From Bacillus sp. V3B (GTDB lineage: Bacteria > Bacillota > Bacilli > Bacillales > Cytobacillaceae), in NCBI RefSeq assembly GCF_024494465.1, contig NZ_JAETXM010000001.1:806001-870000 (forward strand): a stretch of 64,000 nt of DNA, written 5' to 3'. This document shows positions 31,477 through 39,004 of the stretch, one piece after another (the stretch's first letter is position 1; every line of letters starts with the position of its first letter). The notes below the pieces were generated by a model, which saw nothing but the letters and a program-made list of their open reading frames with translations, made no database searches and was not told the origin of the DNA. Made by a program: the position numbers and the translations under genes.

Positions 31477-32424
31477 TTGGAACAACCGATGCGAATGAAA
31501 AATAATGGTCAAATCAGTATTGTTCTAAACAAACAGAAGCGAAATCCTCTTTCTGGAGATATAAATGTAACTTCCGTTGCTCCAAAATCAATCCCACTAG
31601 AGCATGCCGCCTTGAAAGAAATTGAGCAAGAACTTGGGGCACTTGTTGGCATGGAAGAAATGAAAAGAATGATTAAAGAAATATATGCTTGGATTTATAT
31701 TAATAAAAAAAGAGAAGAAAATGGCTTAAAAGCTGGTAAACAGGCACTTCATATGATGTTTAAAGGGAACCCGGGAACAGGAAAAACAACGGTAGCTAGG
31801 CTGATTGGGAAATTATTTCAAAAAATGAATGTACTATCAAAAGGGCATTTAATTGAAGCAGAAAGAGCAGATCTTGTTGGTGAATATATTGGTCATACCG
31901 CCCAAAAAACGAGAGACTTAATAAAAAAAGCAATAGGTGGGATATTATTCATCGATGAAGCTTATTCACTAGGACGTGGTGGTGAAAAAGACTTTGGCAA
32001 AGAAGCAATCGATACACTTGTCAAACATATGGAAGATAAGCAACATGAGTTTATCTTAATTCTAGCGGGCTATTCACGAGAGATGGATTATTTCCTTACA
32101 CTTAATCCTGGACTGCACTCCCGTTTTCCACTGGTCGTTGATTTTCCCGATTACTCCATTAATCAGCTGATGGAAATTACGGAACAGATGTTAAAGGAAA
32201 GAGAGTATACATTAAGTCATGAAGCAGAAAAAAAGCTTCGTGAACATTTATTATGGATAAAGACGACATTAAACCCAACTAGTTTTTCAAATGGTCGTTA
32301 TATTCGGAATGTACTTGAAAAGTCCATTCGAACACAAGCGATGAGGTTATTGATGCAAAATACATTTGATCGACATGAATTAATGACCATTCGCAGTAAT
32401 GACCTTGTATTTGATCAAGAATAA
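31477..32424 (+). CDS. spoVK: Stage V sporulation protein K (AAA ATPase)
   Basis: CbbX-like AAA+ ATPase needed for spore maturation. Walker A GNPGTGKTT, Walker B GILFIDEAYSLGRGG and the family stretch GMEEMKRMIKEIYAWI are intact. TTG 31477 is preferred to GTG 31468 because GAGGTG lies six bases before it, and it gives MEQPMRMKNNGQ, like the B. subtilis N-terminus. 315 residues. The 236-base gap upstream has no gene. Confidence 0.93.
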   Translation: MEQPMRMKNNGQISIVLNKQKRNPLSGDINVTSVAPKSIPLEHAALKEIEQELGALVGMEEMKRMIKEIYAWIYINKKREENGLKAGKQALHMMFKGNPGTGKTTVARLIGKLFQKMNVLSKGHLIEAERADLVGEYIGHTAQKTRDLIKKAIGGILFIDEAYSLGRGGEKDFGKEAIDTLVKHMEDKQHEFILILAGYSREMDYFLTLNPGLHSRFPLVVDFPDYSINQLMEITEQMLKEREYTLSHEAEKKLREHLLWIKTTLNPTSFSNGRYIRNVLEKSIRTQAMRLLMQNTFDRHELMTIRSNDLVFDQE

Positions 32425-32426
32425 AA

Positions 32427-32462
32427 AGAAAGCTGACATTTTATGAGTCAGCTTCTTTTTTA
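32427..32462. terminator. Terminator between spoVK and the kinase-STAS gene
   Basis: Stem AGCTGAC / GTCAGCT with purine/pyrimidine flanks giving T runs on both strands; usable by both convergent genes. Confidence 0.8.
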
Positions 32463-32465
32463 TTC

Positions 32466-34334
32466 TTATTTAGAAAATAAATGAATATCTTGTAATGCTT
32501 GTTGTAGATCAGATTTTGTTTTTACTTCACTATCTATTTCAATTCCAAGTTCAATCATTGTATCAGCTATTTCAGGGCTGATTCCTGTTAGGATGGTGGA
32601 ACAACCTAACAGTTTAATTCCTTTTACAATTTTAAACAAATGATTGACAACAGCGGTATCAACATAAGGGACACCTGAAATATCAATAACTAGTTGATGA
32701 GCTTTTAATTCATTCACACGGACAAGGGTTTTTTCTCTAATCTTTTTAGCTCGGTACGTATCCACGTTTCCGACAATTGGAAGAATACAAACCTTTTCAG
32801 CGATTGGAATAATAGGAACTGACAGTTCATCCACAGTTTCTCGGTGGCTTTTTAATAATTCTTCTTTATAACTGACAAAATAAGCTGTATAAGAATCAAT
32901 GTATAGGTCAATGATATCATTGACATGACGCTCTAAAGCAAAGAACTGCTCTGTTTCTAGCGTGTTTTGGGTTTCCAGGTAGAAGGCTTTAATCGCATTC
33001 CAAGCAATGCCTCTAGATGATTGGAAAAGCTCCCATGCCATATGGATCGGAAATTCAGTTTTCGCACTACTAATTCCTCTTTCTTTTGCATGATCCATAA
33101 TTTCTTCTGTTTTTAATTCATGAATATTTTGTGCTAACATTTTTAAGATTGGATTACCAAAGGTTGCGTAATAATCTAAATCATTATTCTGTTTCAGTAA
33201 GGATGTCATATAACTTTTATTTTTCTTTATATATTCAACCCATTCCATTGTATAAAAATTCAAATTATCGTTTAAAAATTGAGATAGTTCGACTTTTGAA
33301 TCAATTGTTTGTATCATGTTTTGACCTCCTATAAATGTATTAGCATGTTTGAATGTTTTTGGAAATGTAAGAATAAATGAGGTTCCGTGATCTTCCTCAC
33401 TTTTAACATTTATTTTTCCATTACTACTTTGAATTGCGTTAAAAACTTGTGCTAAACCCATACCTTTCCCATCTTGTTTTAGTGTAAAGAAAGGCGTTCC
33501 AAGCAACCTTAGCTTGTCCTTTGGAATACCAACACCAGAATCTGAAATACAGAGTGTGATACTCTGAGAGTCTTCGGATTGATCAAACATTAATGTTCCG
33601 CCATTAGGCATGGCCTCAATGGCGTTTTTAATAATATTGAATAAAGCCTTTTTTATTTGATCTTTTCTGCCGATAATCATGGCATTTTCATTTTTAAAAT
33701 GCTTAATTACATTGATCGAATAGAGCTGGTTTTGAAATAAGAGTAGAATCGATTCAATCTCAGAAATGACGTTGAAGGTTGTCTGTTTTTCTTGAAAGAA
33801 TTCTGGTTTTGAAACGCTCATTAAATCATTTAAGATATGGATGGCCCTATCTAATTCACTTTGCGCAATTTCGGAATATTCTTCTGTATACGATTGGTCC
33901 ATTAACTGAAGAAATCCTTTTACTGCTGTTAAAGGGTTTCGCACCTCATGCGCAATCCCAGCGGCCATTTCGCCAATCGAAGATAATAAATGATTATTCC
34001 AATTGTTATGGTCATGAGAGCTTTGTAAATGTTGAACATTAAACATGTAGATATGAATTTTATCTAATAGTTGATCTTTATAGGTTCGATGAAATAGAAA
34101 AAAGTAGGGTTGAGAATCAATGCTTACGATAAAATCATTTAATTTTCCCATGAAGCATTCATGCAATTTTGTTTTAATTTCGTTGTTTTTAATACAATGA
34201 AAAAGGTAGTTTGAGTTAGTTTCATTCGAGATTAATAACTTTTTTCCTTCATTATTTATCTTTTGAATGGTACCATCGGGATTGAGCTCAACCAACCCAT
34301 ATAAAATATCATTTACCGCTGGTGATGTAATCAT
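32466..34334 (-). CDS. Histidine kinase fused to an RsbR-like N-domain and STAS domain
   Basis: A soluble 622-residue multi-domain protein. Order: PAS-like segment (1-100); dimerisation/phosphoacceptor domain with H129 (GIAHEVRNPLTAVKGF); HATPase domain with N box NIIKNAIEAMP, G1 DSGVGIP and G2 GKGMGLA (225-330); an all-helical RsbR/RsbRD-type domain (345-505); C-terminal STAS domain (510-615). The STAS domain keeps RsbR landmarks: DISGVPYVDTAV with S553 where RsbR has a phospho-Thr, and SPEIADT with T592 at the second phospho-site. No membrane segment. It overlaps the RsbT-like gene by 26 bases. The architecture suggests a stressosome-like sensor that can also phosphotransfer; no response regulator gene is adjacent. 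Confidence 0.85.
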   Translation of the reverse strand: MITSPAVNDILYGLVELNPDGTIQKINNEGKKLLISNETNSNYLFHCIKNNEIKTKLHECFMGKLNDFIVSIDSQPYFFLFHRTYKDQLLDKIHIYMFNVQHLQSSHDHNNWNNHLLSSIGEMAAGIAHEVRNPLTAVKGFLQLMDQSYTEEYSEIAQSELDRAIHILNDLMSVSKPEFFQEKQTTFNVISEIESILLLFQNQLYSINVIKHFKNENAMIIGRKDQIKKALFNIIKNAIEAMPNGGTLMFDQSEDSQSITLCISDSGVGIPKDKLRLLGTPFFTLKQDGKGMGLAQVFNAIQSSNGKINVKSEEDHGTSFILTFPKTFKHANTFIGGQNMIQTIDSKVELSQFLNDNLNFYTMEWVEYIKKNKSYMTSLLKQNNDLDYYATFGNPILKMLAQNIHELKTEEIMDHAKERGISSAKTEFPIHMAWELFQSSRGIAWNAIKAFYLETQNTLETEQFFALERHVNDIIDLYIDSYTAYFVSYKEELLKSHRETVDELSVPIIPIAEKVCILPIVGNVDTYRAKKIREKTLVRVNELKAHQLVIDISGVPYVDTAVVNHLFKIVKGIKLLGCSTILTGISPEIADTMIELGIEIDSEVKTKSDLQQALQDIHLFSK

Positions 34335-34743
34335 TGTATCTAGCCTTCCCTTCGTTAAACCACTTTACTGCTCTAACCTTCGTTCCTAGATGAATCGTAC
34401 TGGTAATTTCAAATTCATCCATTAATCGTTTTACTCCTGATAATCCCAATCCTAAACCTGTTTTGGAAGGAACTGAATTATCTAAAACTTGATCAAGATT
34501 TGGAATGCCAGGACCTTGGTCGATGGCAACGATTTCGATTCCATAGGAGGGTATTGGTTTAATAAAAAGTTCTCCTTTGTCAGCATAAAAGACAATGTTA
34601 CGAGTTAATTCCATTATGGATACAACTAATTTGGTTTGTTCGCTTTTACTCAAACCACATTCTTCAGAAACTTTTTTTCCAATTGTACTAGCCATGTATA
34701 CATCATCTTCTCGTTCAATCACAATCCTGTACAAATTATCCAA
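34309..34743 (-). CDS. RsbT-like serine/threonine kinase (anti-sigma switch kinase family)
   Basis: 144-residue GHKL kinase similar to RsbT: N box ELTRNIVFYADKGE, G1 AIDQGPGIPNLDQV and the glycine-rich lid KTGLGLGLSGVKRLMDEF. RsbT proteins phosphorylate STAS domains of RsbR/RsbS stressosomes and then activate a phosphatase. Here its likely substrate is the STAS domain of the overlapping downstream gene. The TTG start at 34743 follows AGGAGG with a short 3-base spacer; TTG 34734 is an alternative. No rsbS, rsbU or sigB lies nearby. Confidence 0.85.
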   Translation of the reverse strand: MDNLYRIVIEREDDVYMASTIGKKVSEECGLSKSEQTKLVVSIMELTRNIVFYADKGELFIKPIPSYGIEIVAIDQGPGIPNLDQVLDNSVPSKTGLGLGLSGVKRLMDEFEITSTIHLGTKVRAVKWFNEGKARYNDYITSGK

Positions 34744-35017
34744 TATCCTCCTCTAGAGCTTTAACTAATTAAATGTGCATATATTAAAAATATTTTAACA
34801 TATTTTCCTAAGAATATGGTAATTGTTTAAGCTATTTAGAATGTATTTTTCTTTTTTATTATAAAATGAAATGAAGAGTATCTTTTTTAGATAAATTCTA
34901 ATGATTGAATGACTAAAAAACTTACTTAAGGAAAATAAATCTAATACATTAACAAAATAGTAATATTGAAACACGCAACCAGTGAATAGTACGAGCGAAT
35001 AAAAAAAGGGGGACAGG
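34744..35017. other. Divergent A/T-rich intergenic region
   Basis: About 270 bases between the RsbT-like gene and the decayed gene on the other strand. TAAAAT-like -10 sequences are abundant, but I see no convincing -35/-10 pair, operator or structure. Confidence 0.4.
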
Positions 35018-35441
35018 ATGATTGAAAAGAAGACATCATCATTGACATCGTGTGTGATATAGACACCAACAATTATTCAAGAAGTGGAGGCTATGAAAGT
35101 GGAACTTCAATCTGAAGTCTGCTTCATCTCAGATGGATGGAAGGCTAGTCAATGCTTGTTTACTAATGGCGTATCAAGCAAATGGTAAATCATTTTTAAC
35201 GGTTGAGGGAGTAGGAAAAACGAATATTGAAGATATCCAGCAAGCTTTTTTACATGAAGGTGGTTTTCAATGTGGTTATTGCACGTCTGGAATGATCATG
35301 GCAGTAAAGACAATTATCGATGCAATCCCTAACCTGACAGAGGATAAAATAAAAGAAGCACTTTCCGGCAATCTTTGTCGTTGTATAGGATATGGAGGTA
35401 TTATTCGAGCTGTAAGGCGTTTATCCAATCGTAAAATGTGA
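35018..35441 (+). pseudogene. Remnant of a molybdenum hydroxylase [2Fe-2S] small subunit
   Basis: From 35133 the frame encodes the C-terminal half of a CoxS/XdhC-type iron-sulfur subunit: MDGRLVNACLLMAYQANGK, then both conserved cysteine pairs of the [2Fe-2S]-2 domain (QCGYCTSGM and LCRCIGYGG). The plant-ferredoxin-like N-terminal half is missing. An ATG at 35018 behind GGGGGAC starts a frame that stops after 14 codons, and the stretch between has stops in the relevant frame. No large or medium subunit genes are present. It is probably a decayed gene from a lost xanthine/CO-dehydrogenase-type operon. Confidence 0.75.
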
Positions 35442-35552
35442 TTAGAGAGTAAGCGGAATTTAAGCAGTTAAATGGTTAGAATGAGTGATATTCTATATTA
35501 ATTATTCTAGAAAACGATTTCGTTCTTTCTGCCAATATATGTACTTGTTTTG

Positions 35553-35584
35553 AAGACACCAACCTTGTGTTGGTGTCTTTTATT
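35553..35584 (+). terminator. Terminator downstream of the iron-sulfur subunit remnant
   Basis: Perfect stem AAGACACCAAC / GTTGGTGTCTT with a 5-base loop and a T-rich tail. Confidence 0.85.
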
Positions 35585-35632
35585 CTATTAGCCTAATTAA
35601 TCGGGATTTTGCAGGATGTAAAGTATTAATAC

Positions 35633-36067
35633 TTAAGAGTAGAGTAACTGGCAAAGGTCATCTTTATTTTGAATTAAATCTTCCAATGTATATTCTTTTA
35701 ATACATTTAAGAATGCTTGAAGAGCTTTAAATAAGACATTCTTTAATTTACAAGAGGGAGTAATCACACAATAACTATTTCCTTGGCTGAAGCAATCTAC
35801 AATATGGAAATCTTCTTCAGTTTTTGAAACAACTTCACCAATGTTGATCTCTTTTGGAAGCTTGGCAAGGCGAATACCACCGTTACGGCCCCGAATCGTT
35901 TCAATATAACCAAGTTTTCCTAGTTCATGAGTAATTTTCATTAGATGATTTTTTGAAATATGATAGGTCTCGGCAATTTCTTTAATCGTACCTAATTCAT
36001 TCTCTTTTTTTAAAGCTAAGTATATTAATACACGTAAAGAATAATCCGTATAATGTGTTAATCTCAT
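35633..36067 (-). CDS. nsrR: Nitric-oxide-sensing Rrf2 regulator NsrR
   Basis: 144-residue Rrf2-family repressor. The winged HTH begins MRLTHYTDYSLRVLIYLALK; the three cluster cysteines are in DCFSQGNSYCVITPSC, the NsrR spacing. It carries a [4Fe-4S] cluster destroyed by NO. It is divergent from hmp, its classic target, with A/T-rich palindromes between the two genes. ATG 36067 follows AAGGAGTC on the reverse strand. Confidence 0.9.
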   Translation of the reverse strand: MRLTHYTDYSLRVLIYLALKKENELGTIKEIAETYHISKNHLMKITHELGKLGYIETIRGRNGGIRLAKLPKEINIGEVVSKTEEDFHIVDCFSQGNSYCVITPSCKLKNVLFKALQAFLNVLKEYTLEDLIQNKDDLCQLLYS

Positions 36068-36147
36068 TTTAAAGACTCCTTATTCTGACTGTGAATATTT
36101 TTATTATACCATCAAAGGAATTTTAATGTAATTGTGACAACTTTTCG

Positions 36148-36218
36148 AAAGATGTATTTTATATATATCTTTATTGGTACTGTTGTTATATTATTAAACA
36201 TGTAGATAAAATATATCT
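36148..36218. promoter_or_regulatory. Candidate NsrR operators in the nsrR-hmp gap
   Basis: Two A/T-rich palindromes: AAAGATGTAT...ATATATCTTT (36148-36172) and AGATA-N5-TATCT (36204-36218). The second ends 20 bases before the hmp ATG, close to its ribosome site. Placement between a NO sensor and hmp makes NsrR the likely ligand; ResD control is also known for hmp. Confidence 0.5.
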
Positions 36219-36237
36219 TTATAGGGGTGGATGGCAA

Positions 36238-37470
36238 ATGTTAAGCGAAAAAACAATTGAAATTGTAAAAAGTACGGTTCCTGTATTAGAAAAATATGGA
36301 AAAGATATTACGACACGATTTTATGAATTAATGTTTAGTAAACATCCAGAACTATTAAATATTTTTAACCATGCGAATCAAAAACAAGGACGTCAACAAA
36401 CGGCACTAGCAAATACCGTGTATGCGGCTGCAGCAAACATTGATAATTTAGGTGCGATTATTCCTGTAGTGAAACAAATCGGTATGAAACATAGGGCTTT
36501 AGGTGTTCAACCTGAGCATTACCCAATTGTTGGAGAGAACTTGCTTGCAGCCATTAAAGATGTATTAGGCGATGCAGCTACTGATGAAATCATTGGAGCA
36601 TGGGCTGAAGCTTATGGAGTCATTGCTGATGCATTTATCGGTATTGAAGAACAAATGTACAAAGAAGCAAAAGAACAAGCAGGTGGATGGGAAGGTTTTA
36701 GAAATTTTATCGTTGATAAAAAAGTAAAAGAAAGTGATGTTATCACTTCATTTTATTTGAAACCGGAAGACGGGAAAGCGATTGCACCTTATCAAGCAGG
36801 TCAGTATATTACGTTAAAAGTACAACCTAAAGGACAAGAGTTTACTAGTCTTCGTCATTATAGTTTATCTGATGCATCAGGAAAAGATTATTATCGGATT
36901 AGTGTAAAAAGAGAAGAGGGTCATGCAGAAAAGCCTGAAGGAGTAGTTTCTAATTATTTACACAACTCTATTCAAGTAGGGGATGTTCTACCAGTGAATG
37001 CACCTGCAGGAGACTTTGTGCTTGAAACAAAGGATACGCCAGCTGTTTTAATTAGTGGTGGAGTAGGATTAACGCCAATGGTAAGTATGCTAAACACAAT
37101 TGTAGAACAACAGCCGGAGCGTGAGGTTACTTTTATTCATGCAGCATTAAATAGTCATGTTCATGCATTGAAAGAACATGTGGCACAAGTAGCAAGCGCA
37201 AATTCAAGAGTAAAGAGTTTTGTTGCTTATTCTGAGCCAACTGAACAAGATCGTGAAGCTAAAAATTTCGATAAAGAAGGTTTTGTTGATTTAGAATGGT
37301 TGAAATCTATTCTAGCAACCAATCAAGCAGACTTTTATTTCTGTGGACCGACTCCTTTTATGCAAGTTATCTATCGTGCTCTTAAGGATTGGGATGTACC
37401 GACAGACAATATTCACTTCGAGTTTTTCGGACCAGCAGGAACATTAGAAGAGACAACAGTAACAGCATAA
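36238..37470 (+). CDS. hmp: Flavohemoglobin, nitric oxide dioxygenase
   Basis: Detoxifies NO to nitrate using O2 and NAD(P)H. An N-terminal globin domain (1-138) has the proximal-His region MKHRALGVQPEHYPIV. The FAD domain has RHYSLSDAS and the NAD domain has LISGGVGLTPMVSML and YFCGPTPFM. 410 residues. AGGGGTGG is upstream of the ATG. Divergent from nsrR and monocistronic. Confidence 0.97.
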   Translation: MLSEKTIEIVKSTVPVLEKYGKDITTRFYELMFSKHPELLNIFNHANQKQGRQQTALANTVYAAAANIDNLGAIIPVVKQIGMKHRALGVQPEHYPIVGENLLAAIKDVLGDAATDEIIGAWAEAYGVIADAFIGIEEQMYKEAKEQAGGWEGFRNFIVDKKVKESDVITSFYLKPEDGKAIAPYQAGQYITLKVQPKGQEFTSLRHYSLSDASGKDYYRISVKREEGHAEKPEGVVSNYLHNSIQVGDVLPVNAPAGDFVLETKDTPAVLISGGVGLTPMVSMLNTIVEQQPEREVTFIHAALNSHVHALKEHVAQVASANSRVKSFVAYSEPTEQDREAKNFDKEGFVDLEWLKSILATNQADFYFCGPTPFMQVIYRALKDWDVPTDNIHFEFFGPAGTLEETTVTA

Positions 37471-37513
37471 AAAATAAGGCTTTCGCTATGAATAGTGGAA
37501 GCCTTATTTTTTA
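37470..37513 (+). terminator. Terminator after hmp
   Basis: Long stem AAAATAAGGCTTTC / GGAAGCCTTATTTT starting at the stop codon, ending in T6. Confidence 0.9.
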
Positions 37514-37634
37514 TGCTAGCTATTTTTGAAGAGGCTAATTTAAATCGTGCAGTTTATTTGCTAACTTTTTGATTGTTGTGTTATATAGATTGTATTGGAT
37601 TAGTAAGAGAAGAGAAAATCTTAGGAGTGAAAAC

Positions 37635-37949
37635 ATGAAACAAATCAAAACAGAACAAGAATATCAAGAACAAATTACTCAAGATGAATTAACAGTTGGA
37701 ATTTTTACCACAACTTGGTGCCCAGACTGCAAACGTTTAGACATGTTCATAGATGAGGTTACAGAAGAGAATCAAGATAAGCAATGGTTCACGATTGATC
37801 GTGATGAGTTCCCAGAGATCTCTGAGAAACAAAGTGTAATGGGAATTCCATCATTATTAGTTTTTAAAAATGGAGAAAAGCTTGCACATTTGCATAGTGC
37901 AAACGCGAAAACCGCAGATCAAGTGAGAGAGTTCTTGAATAATCTGTAA
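37635..37949 (+). CDS. Thioredoxin-like protein
   Basis: 104-residue cytoplasmic thioredoxin-fold protein with active site TTTWCPDCKRLD (WCPDC rather than WCGPC) and cis-Pro region MGIPSLLVF. ATG 37635 follows TAGGAGTG; a longer frame from 37569 lacks a ribosome site. The WCPDC site is typical of YtpP-like Bacillus thioredoxin homologues. It has its own terminator. Thiol redox or bacilliredoxin-like roles are possible but not shown. Confidence 0.85.
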   Translation: MKQIKTEQEYQEQITQDELTVGIFTTTWCPDCKRLDMFIDEVTEENQDKQWFTIDRDEFPEISEKQSVMGIPSLLVFKNGEKLAHLHSANAKTADQVREFLNNL

Positions 37950-37970
37950 ATTAGATGTCACCAAAATAAC

Positions 37971-38018
37971 GAGCAAGTTCCTTTTATTTTTAAAATGATC
38001 AGGAACTTGCTCTTTTTA
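37971..38018 (+). terminator. Terminator after the thioredoxin-like gene
   Basis: Perfect 12-bp stem GAGCAAGTTCCT / AGGAACTTGCTC followed by T5. Confidence 0.9.
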
Positions 38019-38022
38019 TTAT

Positions 38023-38133
38023 TTATTTGTCTAATGTTTTTTCAAATCTATCTGAATATCCAGCTTTCAATTCGAGTTTTGTAAAATCATGATTTAGATT
38101 AAATGCTTTTAATACTTCTGAAATATTATTGCT
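38023..38133 (-). pseudogene. Short unidentified coding remnant after the decarboxylase-like gene
   Basis: A frame of 36 codons ending in TAA overlaps the stop of the upstream gene by a few bases but in another frame. The residues (SEVLKAFNLNHDFTKLELKA, then GYSDRFEKTLDK) look protein-like, yet there is no start codon. It could be the 3' end of a deleted second gene. I do not recognise the family. Confidence 0.35.
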
Positions 38134-38491
38134 TCAACTGATTTAATTCCTGAATGCAGTCTTGAACAAGGGTCACGGCTTGGCTCATCGTTGCTCCCCC
38201 GCCAAATGCTGCAGTCACACCAACCGCTTCGAAAATTTCTTGTTCTGAGCAACCTTGGTCAAGACACCCTTTAATATGATAAATAATACAATACTCATCT
38301 TGAGAATAAAGACTGATACCTAAAGCAATAAGCTGTTTATCTTTTTGAGATAGAACTCCTTCTTTAAAGCATTCTTCAGTAAAGGCATTAAAATGTCCTG
38401 CAAGTTCAGGCATCTTTTCCGTAAACAAACCAAGTCCAGATTTATAATGATGGAGTGCCGCTTCAGTAGTGTTTCTAGATTGAAATTCCAT
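38126..38491 (-). CDS. Carboxymuconolactone decarboxylase / AhpD-like protein
   Basis: 121-residue all-helical protein of the CMD family. The active-site segment DEYCIIYHIKGCLDQG has the first Cys and the His but Tyr in place of the second resolving Cys of AhpD (CxxC), so it is the CxxxH subgroup rather than a typical AhpD. The GGGATMSQAV stretch is also family-like. ATG 38491 is chosen because AAGGAG is 15 bases upstream; an ATG at 38527 overlaps that site. The substrate is unknown. Confidence 0.8.
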   Translation of the reverse strand: MEFQSRNTTEAALHHYKSGLGLFTEKMPELAGHFNAFTEECFKEGVLSQKDKQLIALGISLYSQDEYCIIYHIKGCLDQGCSEQEIFEAVGVTAAFGGGATMSQAVTLVQDCIQELNQLKQ

Positions 38492-38527
38492 ACACAATTC
38501 AGCTCCTTTTCTAATATCATTAACCAA

Positions 38528-39004
38528 CGATTAGTATGGGACAAAAAAAAATAATTAAACTTGATATTTTTAACTGGATTAATTTATCCCTTTTTGTTTT
38601 TATTATTTATTCTTACCGAGGTATTGATTTCAATTAATTTCCATAATCAAGTAAACATAACTCCTTTTATTTGCAGTTAAATTAATAATATAAACTAAAA
38701 GTAAATGATGAAAATAAACTTGAATAACGAAGACAGTATTATTCCATCCACCAAGGTAATAACAACCTTTAATATACGATGTATTAGGGAAGGTTTATCT
38801 TGTTTAACATCACTGTTACAAAGAAAAGTTTAAAAAAACATCTCGATAAAAAAGTCAAGAAAAAAGTATAAGTTCAATTGTAAATTTTGTTTAAATATTA
38901 TTATTTTATTGTAAATCATCCTAAAAAATGTGTAAAATTATGTCGTAAATTGCTATTATGTTTTGGAGCAATAATGTCGATTTTTATATGGGAGTGAAAT
39001 CAAT
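38528..39004 (+). promoter_or_regulatory. Intergenic region with a possible promoter for the Na/Pi transporter
   Basis: About 480 A/T-rich bases without a gene. TTGTAA-N18-TAAAAT at 38909-38938 is a plausible promoter for the gene at 39005. No operator or structured element was recognised in the rest. Confidence 0.35.
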
